A stretch of 64,000 nucleotides of DNA from positions 563,746-627,745 of the forward strand of contig NOKP01000025.1 in assembly GCA_002682825.1 (NCBI GenBank), written 5' to 3'. Shown here piece after piece: positions 1-12,712 of this stretch. The position numbers and the translations under genes were made by a program. Within the stretch, counting starts at the first letter, position 1; every line of letters starts with the position of its first letter. Source of the DNA: Neonectria sp. B-13. Its lineage: Eukaryota > Ascomycota > Sordariomycetes > Hypocreales > Nectriaceae. Under the pieces are notes generated by a model. That model was not told the DNA's origin and made no database searches. It worked only from the letters and a program-made list of their open reading frames with translations.

Positions 1-1263
1 ACCTTATTATAAGGATTGATTTAACTAAAGTAAAATATTAGGCTTAAAGGGTAGGTATTATTATATTATAAGACTTTAACTTAGTAAGCAATTATAGATT
101 GCTTACTAAGGACCCTATATAGTCCTTATAGGGCTAAGCTTTTAGCTATAGTAACTATAGTAGCTTTACTCTAAGGTTAACTATATAAATCTATCCTCTT
201 ATAATTATCCTTCTCTTTAAACAATTAGTCTTTAGTTATTATTATTATATAACTTAGTATATTATAGAGTCTTAGTTATTATAGTTATAATAAAAATAGC
301 TTATTTAGTATACTATTAGTAAATAGTAAAATAAGACTATATTAGTCTATAGTTTAGTATTATTTACCTAGCTTATTTATTTCCCTTATAGTATTTTCTT
401 TTTATTACTCTATTACTTTCTTTTCTTTATATTAATACCTATAGTTCTTTAAGCATTTTATATTCTATTATTATTATTTCTCTATTCTACCTTAGTACTT
501 CTATCTTTAACTTCCTTAGATTTAGTCTTATTTTAACCTATTTATTAAGCTCTTATTATTATTACTATAGTATGTATCCGTCTTTAAATAAGATAGATAC
601 TAAGTTAGTACTAAACTAATAATATAGAATTTATTATATAGCTTTTAGGCTAAATATCTTACTTTTATTATCTTACCTAGAAGTATAATTCTCTAGTTTT
701 TTATTATTCTATTAGAAGTTTAAAGAATTAATATATAGTCTATAAGTAGACTAATAAGAAATATAGTATAATATATCCTATATATACTTATTATATATTT
801 ACTAATTAACTTTTAATAGATCCCTTTAGAATTACTTAATACTATTTAGTAATATTAGAATATCTTATACTTAAAGTACTTTTAGGATAATCTTAAAAGC
901 TTTTATTCTATAGAAATAGAAGATCCTACTCTTTTAACTTTAGATTATTAAACTTCTATTTAATATAATATCTAATTATTCCTTAAAGATTTAATAACTA
1001 TTTAGTAAAAGTAGTAAGATAATATTACTATAATAATTATTCTATTGATATAGAATACTATTTTAATATAAGAAATAATAGTATTTAACTTTTAACTTTA
1101 AGTAAATATTTACTTATTATATATTTAATAGACTTTTACTAATCTTTTCTTAGTATTACTTTATTATACTTATTAGCCCTAATAAGCTTATATAGCTCTT
1201 AGAAGCTATTTAATTTCTTTATATTTAAGATAATAGTATTATATATAGCTTATTTTTTCTTTT

Positions 1264-1430
1264 ACTTTGAACAAGGTCAATTGCTAGATAATGTGTGCTC
1301 CTAATACAAGGGGGTTCCAAACCACTACTAACCACTATCCGGAGGCCCTTCAAACCCGATCCTGTCCCAATCCGGCTTAGTTCGCCTCTCTAACATCTCC
1401 CAGGGGGTGACTAAACACTAAGGAAACCCC
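1264..1430. repeat. GC-rich, RIP-escaped island, left arm
   Basis: About 165 bases of near-normal base composition sit in sequence that is otherwise almost only A and T. Its RIP-mutated relatives can be aligned at about 22,140-22,310 and 24,165-24,335, where nearly every difference is C-to-T or G-to-A. This copy is therefore close to the unmutated ancestor of those two. I see no coding frame in it. Its nature (part of an LTR, MITE or other short element) is not settled. Confidence 0.7.
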
Positions 1431-2384
1431 TTTATATATAGCTTATAGTTAGTACTTACTTATCTTATAGTTATTAAGACTATTAAGGATCTTTTTATTA
1501 AGAAAAAGAATACCCTTAGGAAGTACTTTATAATTATAAGTATTAGTACTCTTACTTTAGTTAATATAGTATATAAGGAATATATACTTATTCCTCTTTA
1601 TCCTATTTTATTCTATGGAAGTACTCTTACTTATTATAGAGTAGATATTAGCTTTATACTATATTATATAGATATCTTAATTATTAAAATGCTTATATAG
1701 TCCTTTAATCTATCTCTTTTAATCTTTATTCCTTATAATCCTATTCCTTTTCCTTAGGAAGTAATTAAAGAGTTTTTATCTTTTATATATAAGTCTTTTT
1801 AATAGACTAAGAAATATAAAAGTAAGAATAAGCAAAAAGGTAAGATTATAGCTAAAGAGATTATTATTTCTTCTAAGTCTACTAATAAGCTCTTAATAAA
1901 CCTTTTATATAGTTTTATTTATTTTACTTTTAATTCTAAGTATAAGACTTTTTCTTTTCTAATTAAAAAGATTAAGATCTTTTATTCTTTAGTATAAACT
2001 TCTAGTTTTTTATAATACTATACTTATATTAGTCTTATTTAGTATTTTTTAAGTATTTACTAAAGTAGTTCTAATTATTCTATTAATAGTAGTTCTAAGT
2101 CTTTTACTATTTTAAGACTTATATATTTTCTAGATTTCTATAAGGAATCTTATATTATTTTTAGATTCTTTATAGTAATAGTTTAATATAGGTTTTAGAG
2201 CTAGTAAAAGAGCCTAATTTCTAGATAGATATAAGGTTTTTAGTAAAATAGTATTAAGATAATAATCCCTTATTATACCTTTAGTACTAATAATAATAGA
2301 TTTATTTATTATCTTACTTCTTATATATCTATCTTTATTACTTATAGTATTACTAAAGGATCTTTAAGGCATTTTCTAAGTATT

Positions 2385-2574
2385 TGTAATAAGAGTACCT
2401 CTAGGATACATAGTTAGGTAAGGTAGATAGATTCAAAGTAAAGGTAGTATTCTTATTGGTATATAAGCTAAAGCTTACCTTTTAATTCTAAAGAGAAGTA
2501 GGCGTTTAAGTAAGGAGATATGGCTATAATGCATAGGCTATATGACTAAAGTACTAAAGGCTAGTACTATAATA
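2385..2574 (-). mobile_element. 190-bp LTR, left arm
   Basis: Mirror of the right-arm LTR. On the minus strand it runs from a RIP-altered TG (now TA) followed by TTATAGTACTAGCC, to CTCTTATTACA. The same 190-bp unit recurs at 23,631-23,820 and, interrupted, at 21,539-21,903. Confidence 0.65.
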
Positions 2575-4309
2575 ACTATCCTCCTTTAGTAGTTATTACT
2601 CTTAATAACTAGTAATATAGAATTTAGTAATAATAGGGCTATGTTTATTTTTTAGACTGATTATACTTATTTAATAGCTATTTATAATTAATAGGCTAAT
2701 AAATAAATCCTACTACTTATAGGTTATACTTTATAGTTTAAACCTACTAAATAATTATATATAGGTATTTAAACCTCTTCTTATTATTAGTATTTCCTCT
2801 TTCTTTCCTCTTTATTACTACTATCTTTCCCTTCTATTTTATAAGTATATCTTTAGACTTATTCTTATATTCTTAATATAGTTTTTCTCCTAGTAGAAGT
2901 AGTTCTTTTTTTCTTTTGTATTATTATACTCTTATCTTTCTTCTAAAATAGTTATAATACTTAAATATAATCTTATTAAGTATATAGAGCCTATCTATAA
3001 GTTATAGAATTAATATATATATTATTTTTACTTAACTACCTTAGAGTTTTTAAAGAACCTTATTTACTATTAAGTTACTTACTATTCTCTTAAATATCCT
3101 ATAATCTATTATAAGTTCTCTAAGGCTAAATCCTCTTAGTATAATTATTATTGCTTTAATAGTAAGGACTATTTTATATAAGTCTTTTCTATGTATTAAT
3201 AGGTTATCCTTAGAGAAATTAGTATTAATTCTATCTAGTTCTTCTACTATAATAGAGTTTAATGCTTATATCTTATATCTTACCTATATTTAGATTAATA
3301 ATATTATTCATTAGCTTAATTATTCTATTAAGGATGTAAAAGAAAGAGAGAAATTATACTTCCTTTTAGTAGAAGCTTATTAGGATCTCTATAGTATTAT
3401 ATACTATCTTCTAATAGCTTTTAATATCTTAGAGACTATCTACTACTAGAATTAGTAGCTTATTAGTAAGGCTATTATTATTCTTTCTTATATATAAGAG
3501 TATCTTTCTATTATAATAGCCTATAAAACCCTTACTACCTAAGTCTATTATATACCTTTTTATATACTTCTTATTAATCTACTCCTATATAATAATAATC
3601 CTATAGTTTTAACCTACTTAGTAAGTTTTATATTTAATATTAGATTTCTTTATTTATTCTCTAATGTTTTATTTTCTATAGTAATATAAGAATCATTAGT
3701 ATATATACTAGTACATTCAGTAGTTAGTCTTAGGTCCTACTAATGCTAGTTATATAGCTTAGTATATTGCTTTTTGTTCTATGCTTTAGGAGGTTTGGGC
3801 TATTATATAAAATAATAAAGTTCCTTAGGATTATTATAATCCTTTTGCTTATTCTTATCCTCTAGAGATGGATTTATTAACCTTTAGGCTTTAGTTAGGT
3901 CTTCTTAGTGTTTTATGTATTATAGCATTTGGTAGTGTATAGTATAATAATAGTAGTCTTTTTGTTTTTTGTTTTTTGAGCTAATATACTCTAATTTCTT
4001 TATGCTTAGGTTTATACTTTTCTTTTTTTATGTTTTTTATGTTTTTCTTTTTCCTATTGGTCTAGGTTATATTGCCTTTAAGTATAGGTATTATCCTTTT
4101 GTAAACTAAGAGTTAAGTTATTATTGTATTATAGTTTTATTATTATTGTTTAGGAGTTAGAGAGTTTAATAGAGTAGCTCTTTTATTAGCCTTAAAGTAT
4201 AATCTCTTTAAATTGATTTATATAATCTTATACTTAACTTTTCCTTAGTTTACCTTACTTATAAGGTTTATTATAACTTTTATCTTTCTAATATTATTCT
4301 TTTGTCTTA

Positions 4310-6165
4310 TGCTAGACTTTTCTTTGCTTTTCTTTATAGTCTTTAATTGTCTAGCTAGTATTACTTATATTGTCCTTAGGGATCTACTAGTTATATTCTA
4401 AAGGCTAGTCTTTCTATTTAATTAGATAGTAAAGTTTATTCTTAATCTTTTTCTTTTCTTTAATGCATTCTAGTTCTTACTTGCCTTCCTTATCTTCTAG
4501 GTTAGGCATTAGTAGGTCTTTACTAGAGTTTTCTATTCTATAGTACTAGGGTTTAAGTAGGCTAATATAGAATATATTATAAAAGTAGTTATACTTATTA
4601 AGTAGGGCTAATTAGTAAGCTTATTTTCTAATTTTCTTAAGTATTTAAAAGAGCTTAATAAATCAAGAGGTTAATTTCTTTTTCTTTCCTTTAAGCTTAA
4701 GATTCTTAGTTAAGAGCCTTACTAGATCCTTTTGTTTTAGGGTAAAAAGTATATATTTTTTATTATAATTTCTTATTTATCTTTCTAATGTATTTTATTA
4801 GTATTTCTTTAGCCTCTCTCTAAGGTCTATTAAGCATTATATCTATATATAGACCTTTAGTACTTTCTCTTCCTAGAAGCTATCTTTAGATCTTATAGTA
4901 AAGTTAGTATTATATCTAAATAGTACTATAAATAGTAATATACTTATGATTATATTAATAGTATTATTATAGATATATTATACTAATTAGAGTAAAGTAG
5001 TCTAATTAGTTTAGTCTAAGCTAATAAAGTATTTAAGGTAGTATTCTAGTGTTTAGTTTATTCTTTCTATTTGCTTATTACTTTATAGGTAAAATGCTAT
5101 AGAAAGCCTATGTTTTATCTTAGTCTAATAATATAGCTTTAATTAAAACTTACTTATAAATAGGGAACCTTAATTAGAAATAATGCCTATTAAAGGTCTA
5201 TATACTAATTCTATTTCTTTATAAAAGAGCTTAGTTAGTTTAATTATAGTTATTATTATATGCATAGAAAAGAATAAGAAAGTCTTAATAAATTAATCTA
5301 TAATTACTAGGATCAGGGTTGTGAAATTAGTTAGTCCATTTTGGACTAACTAAAGACTAGTTTAAATTAGTTAGTTTTTAGTTAGTTTTTAGTCCATTGA
5401 AACTAGTTTTAGTCCATAGGTGGACTAACTAATTAGAAACTAGTCCTAGTCCTAGTCCAGGCCTGGACTAACTAACTAAAAACTAGTCCTAGTTTTAGTC
5501 CAGGCCTGGACTAGTTTAAAGAACTTAAAAGTCTAAAATAAGCTATAAAGTAGCTATTAAAATATAGCTTATTTTAAAACCTATATCTAAATGTAAATAG
5601 AATTCTTATGTAATTATTCTTAGTAGATATTTAGCCTTTTATAGTTATTTATACTTTTAAATAGCTTATATTTAATTATTAAAAATAGCTATATATCTAA
5701 ATTTAATATTCACTTCAACTAGATTTAATATCTAAGCTAGGTATATTTATCTAATAATTAAATAACTAGCTTTATTATCTAGAATAGCCCCACTTTAAAT
5801 AGAATTAGTCCAGCCTGGACTAGTAAATTAGTTAGTCCTAGTCCAGGCCTGGACTAACTAAAAACTAGTTATAGATTAGTTAGTCCTAGTCCAGGCCTGG
5901 ACTAACTAAAGACTAATTCTAATTAGTCTGGACTAACTAAAGACTAGTTAAATTAGTTTTTAGTTAGTCCGGACTAACTAATTTCACAACCCTAACTAGG
6001 ATTATATTTACTTCTTACTCTTCCTAAATTACTAAAGGTAGACCTATAATAAAGTCTATTGAGATCTTAGCCTAAGGTTATAAAGGGATTAGTAGTAATT
6101 AAAGACTTCTATAGGGCTAATACTTCTTTATAATTACTTTCTAATATACTATATATAACTATATA
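4310..6165 (-). pseudogene. RIP-degraded Ty3/Gypsy integrase and chromodomain, left arm
   Basis: This is the mirror image of the right-arm remnant, where the reading is clearest. On the minus strand an integrase core comes first (about 6165 down to 4900). It includes the segment just after the catalytic region at about 4970-5073, which reads Q-I-E-R-I-N-stop-T-L-E-Y-Y-L. A C-terminal chromodomain follows at about 4310-4470. In-frame TAA and TAG codons sit where CAA (Gln) and TGG (Trp) are expected, as RIP predicts. The integrase is interrupted by the MITE at 5314-5994. No reverse transcriptase belongs to this copy inside the arm, because the arm stops at the centre of the palindrome. It cannot be functional. 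Confidence 0.8.
5314..5994. mobile_element. hAT-like MITE, 681 bp, left arm
   Basis: It starts CAGGGTTGTGAAATTAGT and ends with the inverse ACTAATTTCACAACCCTA, differing only at the outermost base. It is flanked by the 8-bp direct repeat ACTAGGAT (5306-5313 and 5995-6002). The related Gypsy copy near 16,050 has the uninterrupted site (ACTAAGAT, one RIP change), which proves insertion and gives the length of the target duplication. The body is full of shorter inverted repeats built on TTAGTTAGTCC and GGCCTGGACTAACTAA, so one strand could fold extensively. There is no coding capacity. An 8-bp duplication with YAGGGTTG ends is typical of the hAT superfamily. Confidence 0.85.
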
Positions 6166-6265
6166 NNNNNNNNNNNNNNNNNNNNNNNNNNNNNNNNNNN
6201 NNNNNNNNNNNNNNNNNNNNNNNNNNNNNNNNNNNNNNNNNNNNNNNNNNNNNNNNNNNNNNNNN
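6166..6265. other. Assembly gap (100 N)
   Basis: A run of exactly 100 N at the centre of the inverted repeat. A round 100 is the usual placeholder for a gap of unknown size, so the true length of the palindrome's core is unknown. Confidence 0.99.
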
Positions 6266-6464
6266 TTAATTGGAATTAGTACAAGTTGTACTAGTAAATT
6301 AGTTAGTATTAGTACAGGCTTGTACTAACTAAATACTAATTTAAATTAGTTAGTATTAGTACAGGCCTGTACTAACTAAATACTAATTGTAATTAGTACG
6401 TACTAACTAAATACTAAGAAAATTAGTATTTAGTTAGTCCGGACTAACTAATTTCACAACCCTG
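6266..6464. mobile_element. Partial relative of the hAT-like MITE at the palindrome centre
   Basis: Only the right-hand part lies outside the N gap. It ends ACTAATTTCACAACCCT at 6463, exactly like the other MITEs, and carries repeated inverted motifs of the form TTAGTTAGTATTAGTACAGG. The internal motif has TATTAGTAC where the arm MITEs have CCTAGTCC, so it is a diverged subfamily member and not a third identical copy. Its right flank is already the inverted arm, so the turn of the palindrome coincides with this element. Confidence 0.7.
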
Positions 6465-8345
6465 TATATAGTTATATATAGTATATTAGAAAGTAATTAT
6501 AAAGAAGTATTAGCCCTATAGAAGTCTTTAATTACTACTAATCCCTTTATAACCTTAGGCTAAGATCTCAATAGACTTTATTATAGGTCTACCTTTAGTA
6601 ATTTAGGAAGAGTAAGAAGTAAATATAATCCTAGTTAGGGTTGTGAAATTAGTTAGTCCGGACTAACTAAAAACTAATTTAACTAGTCTTTAGTTAGTCC
6701 AGACTAATTAGAATTAGTCTTTAGTTAGTCCAGGCCTGGACTAGGACTAACTAATCTATAACTAGTTTTTAGTTAGTCCAGGCCTGGACTAGGACTAACT
6801 AATTTACTAGTCCAGGCTGGACTAATTCTATTTAAAGTGGGGCTATTCTAGATAATAAAGCTAGTTATTTAATTATTAGATAAATATACCTAGCTTAGAT
6901 ATTAAATCTAGTTGAAGTGAATATTAAATTTAGATATATAGCTATTTTTAATAATTAAATATAAGCTATTTAAAAGTATAAATAACTATAAAAGGCTAAA
7001 TATCTACTAAGAATAATTACATAAGAATTCTATTTACATTTAGATATAGGTTTTAAAATAAGCTATATTTTAATAGCTACTTTATAGCTTATTTTAGACT
7101 TTTAAGTTCTTTAAACTAGTCCAGGCCTGGACTAAAACTAGGACTAGTTTTTAGTTAGTTAGTCCAGGCCTGGACTAGGACTAGGACTAGTTTCTAATTA
7201 GTTAGTCCACCTATGGACTAAAACTAGTTTCAATGGACTAAAAACTAACTAAAAACTAACTAATTTAAACTAGTCTTTAGTTAGTCCAAAATGGACTAAC
7301 TAATTTCACAACCCTGATCCTAGTAATTATAGATTAATTTATTAAGACTTTCTTATTCTTTTCTATGCATATAATAATAACTATAATTAAACTAACTAAG
7401 CTCTTTTATAAAGAAATAGAATTAGTATATAGACCTTTAATAGGCATTATTTCTAATTAAGGTTCCCTATTTATAAGTAAGTTTTAATTAAAGCTATATT
7501 ATTAGACTAAGATAAAACATAGGCTTTCTATAGCATTTTACCTATAAAGTAATAAGCAAATAGAAAGAATAAACTAAACACTAGAATACTACCTTAAATA
7601 CTTTATTAGCTTAGACTAAACTAATTAGACTACTTTACTCTAATTAGTATAATATATCTATAATAATACTATTAATATAATCATAAGTATATTACTATTT
7701 ATAGTACTATTTAGATATAATACTAACTTTACTATAAGATCTAAAGATAGCTTCTAGGAAGAGAAAGTACTAAAGGTCTATATATAGATATAATGCTTAA
7801 TAGACCTTAGAGAGAGGCTAAAGAAATACTAATAAAATACATTAGAAAGATAAATAAGAAATTATAATAAAAAATATATACTTTTTACCCTAAAACAAAA
7901 GGATCTAGTAAGGCTCTTAACTAAGAATCTTAAGCTTAAAGGAAAGAAAAAGAAATTAACCTCTTGATTTATTAAGCTCTTTTAAATACTTAAGAAAATT
8001 AGAAAATAAGCTTACTAATTAGCCCTACTTAATAAGTATAACTACTTTTATAATATATTCTATATTAGCCTACTTAAACCCTAGTACTATAGAATAGAAA
8101 ACTCTAGTAAAGACCTACTAATGCCTAACCTAGAAGATAAGGAAGGCAAGTAAGAACTAGAATGCATTAAAGAAAAGAAAAAGATTAAGAATAAACTTTA
8201 CTATCTAATTAAATAGAAAGACTAGCCTTTAGAATATAACTAGTAGATCCCTAAGGACAATATAAGTAATACTAGCTAGACAATTAAAGACTATAAAGAA
8301 AAGCAAAGAAAAGTCTAGCATAAGACAAAAGAATAATATTAGAAA
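6465..8345 (+). pseudogene. RIP-degraded Ty3/Gypsy integrase and chromodomain, right arm
   Basis: Reading along the plus strand, about 6500-6640 corresponds to the start of an integrase core. After the MITE (6636-7316) the core resumes. Bases 7557-7660 encode Q-I-E-R-I-N-stop-T-L-E-Y-Y-L-K-Y-F-I-S-L-D, the conserved Gypsy stretch downstream of the catalytic triad, with RIP stops in place of Gln and Trp. At about 8160-8320 a chromodomain can be read (L-Y-Y-L-I-K-stop ... P-L-E-Y-N-stop-stop-I-P-K-D-N-I), where the stops fall on the expected Trp and Gln positions. A C-terminal chromodomain places the parent element among the fungal chromoviruses. It is non-functional. Confidence 0.82.
6636..7316. 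mobile_element. hAT-like MITE, 681 bp, right arm
   Basis: Mirror copy of the left-arm MITE, with the same ends and the same 8-bp duplication (ATCCTAGT on this strand). It adds no independent insertion event, because it was copied or assembled with the arm. Confidence 0.85.
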
Positions 8346-10055
8346 GATAAAAGTTATAATAAACCTTATAAGTAAGGTAAACTAAGGAAAAGTTAAGTAT
8401 AAGATTATATAAATCAATTTAAAGAGATTATACTTTAAGGCTAATAAAAGAGCTACTCTATTAAACTCTCTAACTCCTAAACAATAATAATAAAACTATA
8501 ATACAATAATAACTTAACTCTTAGTTTACAAAAGGATAATACCTATACTTAAAGGCAATATAACCTAGACCAATAGGAAAAAGAAAAACATAAAAAACAT
8601 AAAAAAAGAAAAGTATAAACCTAAGCATAAAGAAATTAGAGTATATTAGCTCAAAAAACAAAAAACAAAAAGACTACTATTATTATACTATACACTACCA
8701 AATGCTATAATACATAAAACACTAAGAAGACCTAACTAAAGCCTAAAGGTTAATAAATCCATCTCTAGAGGATAAGAATAAGCAAAAGGATTATAATAAT
8801 CCTAAGGAACTTTATTATTTTATATAATAGCCCAAACCTCCTAAAGCATAGAACAAAAAGCAATATACTAAGCTATATAACTAGCATTAGTAGGACCTAA
8901 GACTAACTACTGAATGTACTAGTATATATACTAATGATTCTTATATTACTATAGAAAATAAAACATTAGAGAATAAATAAAGAAATCTAATATTAAATAT
9001 AAAACTTACTAAGTAGGTTAAAACTATAGGATTATTATTATATAGGAGTAGATTAATAAGAAGTATATAAAAAGGTATATAATAGACTTAGGTAGTAAGG
9101 GTTTTATAGGCTATTATAATAGAAAGATACTCTTATATATAAGAAAGAATAATAATAGCCTTACTAATAAGCTACTAATTCTAGTAGTAGATAGTCTCTA
9201 AGATATTAAAAGCTATTAGAAGATAGTATATAATACTATAGAGATCCTAATAAGCTTCTACTAAAAGGAAGTATAATTTCTCTCTTTCTTTTACATCCTT
9301 AATAGAATAATTAAGCTAATGAATAATATTATTAATCTAAATATAGGTAAGATATAAGATATAAGCATTAAACTCTATTATAGTAGAAGAACTAGATAGA
9401 ATTAATACTAATTTCTCTAAGGATAACCTATTAATACATAGAAAAGACTTATATAAAATAGTCCTTACTATTAAAGCAATAATAATTATACTAAGAGGAT
9501 TTAGCCTTAGAGAACTTATAATAGATTATAGGATATTTAAGAGAATAGTAAGTAACTTAATAGTAAATAAGGTTCTTTAAAAACTCTAAGGTAGTTAAGT
9601 AAAAATAATATATATATTAATTCTATAACTTATAGATAGGCTCTATATACTTAATAAGATTATATTTAAGTATTATAACTATTTTAGAAGAAAGATAAGA
9701 GTATAATAATACAAAAGAAAAAAAGAACTACTTCTACTAGGAGAAAAACTATATTAAGAATATAAGAATAAGTCTAAAGATATACTTATAAAATAGAAGG
9801 GAAAGATAGTAGTAATAAAGAGGAAAGAAAGAGGAAATACTAATAATAAGAAGAGGTTTAAATACCTATATATAATTATTTAGTAGGTTTAAACTATAAA
9901 GTATAACCTATAAGTAGTAGGATTTATTTATTAGCCTATTAATTATAAATAGCTATTAAATAAGTATAATCAGTCTAAAAAATAAACATAGCCCTATTAT
10001 TACTAAATTCTATATTACTAGTTATTAAGAGTAATAACTACTAAAGGAGGATAGT

Positions 10056-10245
10056 TATTATAGTACTAGCCTTTAGTACTTTAGTCATATAGCCTATGCA
10101 TTATAGCCATATCTCCTTACTTAAACGCCTACTTCTCTTTAGAATTAAAAGGTAAGCTTTAGCTTATATACCAATAAGAATACTACCTTTACTTTGAATC
10201 TATCTACCTTACCTAACTATGTATCCTAGAGGTACTCTTATTACA
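10056..10245 (+). mobile_element. 190-bp LTR with preceding polypurine tract, right arm
   Basis: It begins TATTATAGTACTAGCC (TG changed to TA by RIP) and ends CTCTTATTACA. The purine-rich tract AAAGGAGGA lies immediately upstream (10,044-10,052), as expected for a 3' LTR read on the plus strand. The boundaries rest on comparison with the 190-bp copy at 23,631-23,820. I see no 5-bp target duplication around it, which fits an LTR still joined to internal sequence on one side. Confidence 0.6.
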
Positions 10246-11199
10246 AATACTTAGAAAATGCCTTAAAGATCCTTTAGTAATACTATAAGTAATAAAGATA
10301 GATATATAAGAAGTAAGATAATAAATAAATCTATTATTATTAGTACTAAAGGTATAATAAGGGATTATTATCTTAATACTATTTTACTAAAAACCTTATA
10401 TCTATCTAGAAATTAGGCTCTTTTACTAGCTCTAAAACCTATATTAAACTATTACTATAAAGAATCTAAAAATAATATAAGATTCCTTATAGAAATCTAG
10501 AAAATATATAAGTCTTAAAATAGTAAAAGACTTAGAACTACTATTAATAGAATAATTAGAACTACTTTAGTAAATACTTAAAAAATACTAAATAAGACTA
10601 ATATAAGTATAGTATTATAAAAAACTAGAAGTTTATACTAAAGAATAAAAGATCTTAATCTTTTTAATTAGAAAAGAAAAAGTCTTATACTTAGAATTAA
10701 AAGTAAAATAAATAAAACTATATAAAAGGTTTATTAAGAGCTTATTAGTAGACTTAGAAGAAATAATAATCTCTTTAGCTATAATCTTACCTTTTTGCTT
10801 ATTCTTACTTTTATATTTCTTAGTCTATTAAAAAGACTTATATATAAAAGATAAAAACTCTTTAATTACTTCCTAAGGAAAAGGAATAGGATTATAAGGA
10901 ATAAAGATTAAAAGAGATAGATTAAAGGACTATATAAGCATTTTAATAATTAAGATATCTATATAATATAGTATAAAGCTAATATCTACTCTATAATAAG
11001 TAAGAGTACTTCCATAGAATAAAATAGGATAAAGAGGAATAAGTATATATTCCTTATATACTATATTAACTAAAGTAAGAGTACTAATACTTATAATTAT
11101 AAAGTACTTCCTAAGGGTATTCTTTTTCTTAATAAAAAGATCCTTAATAGTCTTAATAACTATAAGATAAGTAAGTACTAACTATAAGCTATATATAAA

Positions 11200-11366
11200 G
11201 GGGTTTCCTTAGTGTTTAGTCACCCCCTGGGAGATGTTAGAGAGGCGAACTAAGCCGGATTGGGACAGGATCGGGTTTGAAGGGCCTCCGGATAGTGGTT
11301 AGTAGTGGTTTGGAACCCCCTTGTATTAGGAGCACACATTATCTAGCAATTGACCTTGTTCAAAGT
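11200..11366. repeat. GC-rich, RIP-escaped island, right arm
   Basis: Mirror of the island at 1264-1430, in the same orientation as the RIP-mutated copies at about 22,140 and 24,165. It reads from AAGGGGTTTCCTTAGTG to GACCTTGTTCAAAGT. Confidence 0.7.
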
Positions 11367-12712
11367 AAAAGAAAAAATAAGCTATATATAATACTATTAT
11401 CTTAAATATAAAGAAATTAAATAGCTTCTAAGAGCTATATAAGCTTATTAGGGCTAATAAGTATAATAAAGTAATACTAAGAAAAGATTAGTAAAAGTCT
11501 ATTAAATATATAATAAGTAAATATTTACTTAAAGTTAAAAGTTAAATACTATTATTTCTTATATTAAAATAGTATTCTATATCAATAGAATAATTATTAT
11601 AGTAATATTATCTTACTACTTTTACTAAATAGTTATTAAATCTTTAAGGAATAATTAGATATTATATTAAATAGAAGTTTAATAATCTAAAGTTAAAAGA
11701 GTAGGATCTTCTATTTCTATAGAATAAAAGCTTTTAAGATTATCCTAAAAGTACTTTAAGTATAAGATATTCTAATATTACTAAATAGTATTAAGTAATT
11801 CTAAAGGGATCTATTAAAAGTTAATTAGTAAATATATAATAAGTATATATAGGATATATTATACTATATTTCTTATTAGTCTACTTATAGACTATATATT
11901 AATTCTTTAAACTTCTAATAGAATAATAAAAAACTAGAGAATTATACTTCTAGGTAAGATAATAAAAGTAAGATATTTAGCCTAAAAGCTATATAATAAA
12001 TTCTATATTATTAGTTTAGTACTAACTTAGTATCTATCTTATTTAAAGACGGATACATACTATAGTAATAATAATAAGAGCTTAATAAATAGGTTAAAAT
12101 AAGACTAAATCTAAGGAAGTTAAAGATAGAAGTACTAAGGTAGAATAGAGAAATAATAATAATAGAATATAAAATGCTTAAAGAACTATAGGTATTAATA
12201 TAAAGAAAAGAAAGTAATAGAGTAATAAAAAGAAAATACTATAAGGGAAATAAATAAGCTAGGTAAATAATACTAAACTATAGACTAATATAGTCTTATT
12301 TTACTATTTACTAATAGTATACTAAATAAGCTATTTTTATTATAACTATAATAACTAAGACTCTATAATATACTAAGTTATATAATAATAATAACTAAAG
12401 ACTAATTGTTTAAAGAGAAGGATAATTATAAGAGGATAGATTTATATAGTTAACCTTAGAGTAAAGCTACTATAGTTACTATAGCTAAAAGCTTAGCCCT
12501 ATAAGGACTATATAGGGTCCTTAGTAAGCAATCTATAATTGCTTACTAAGTTAAAGTCTTATAATATAATAATACCTACCCTTTAAGCCTAATATTTTAC
12601 TTTAGTTAAATCAATCCTTATAATAAGGTTTATTATAACTTTTATCTTTTTAATATTATTTTCTTACTTTATACTAGACTTTCTTTTACTTTTCTTTATA
12701 GTCTTTAATTAC

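Larger units (their letters stand above)
1..12629. repeat. Giant inverted repeat, ~6.16-kb arms around an assembly gap
   Basis: Base p of the left arm (1-6165) is the complement of base 12,630-p of the right arm (6465-12,629). I checked the outer ends, the GC-rich island (about 1,310-1,430 against 11,200-11,320), the block near 2,401-2,460 against 10,170-10,229, the MITE boundaries and the inner ends, and saw no mismatch in any of them. The centre holds 100 N (6166-6265) and 199 bases (6266-6464) that are not mirrored. Both arms are heavily RIP-mutated, yet they carry the same mutations. The second copy therefore arose after RIP, or it is an assembly or read fold-back. The native Gypsy sequence continues past the inner boundary in the related copy near 16,215, so the turn-round point lies inside an element and not at its end. 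Confidence 0.93.
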
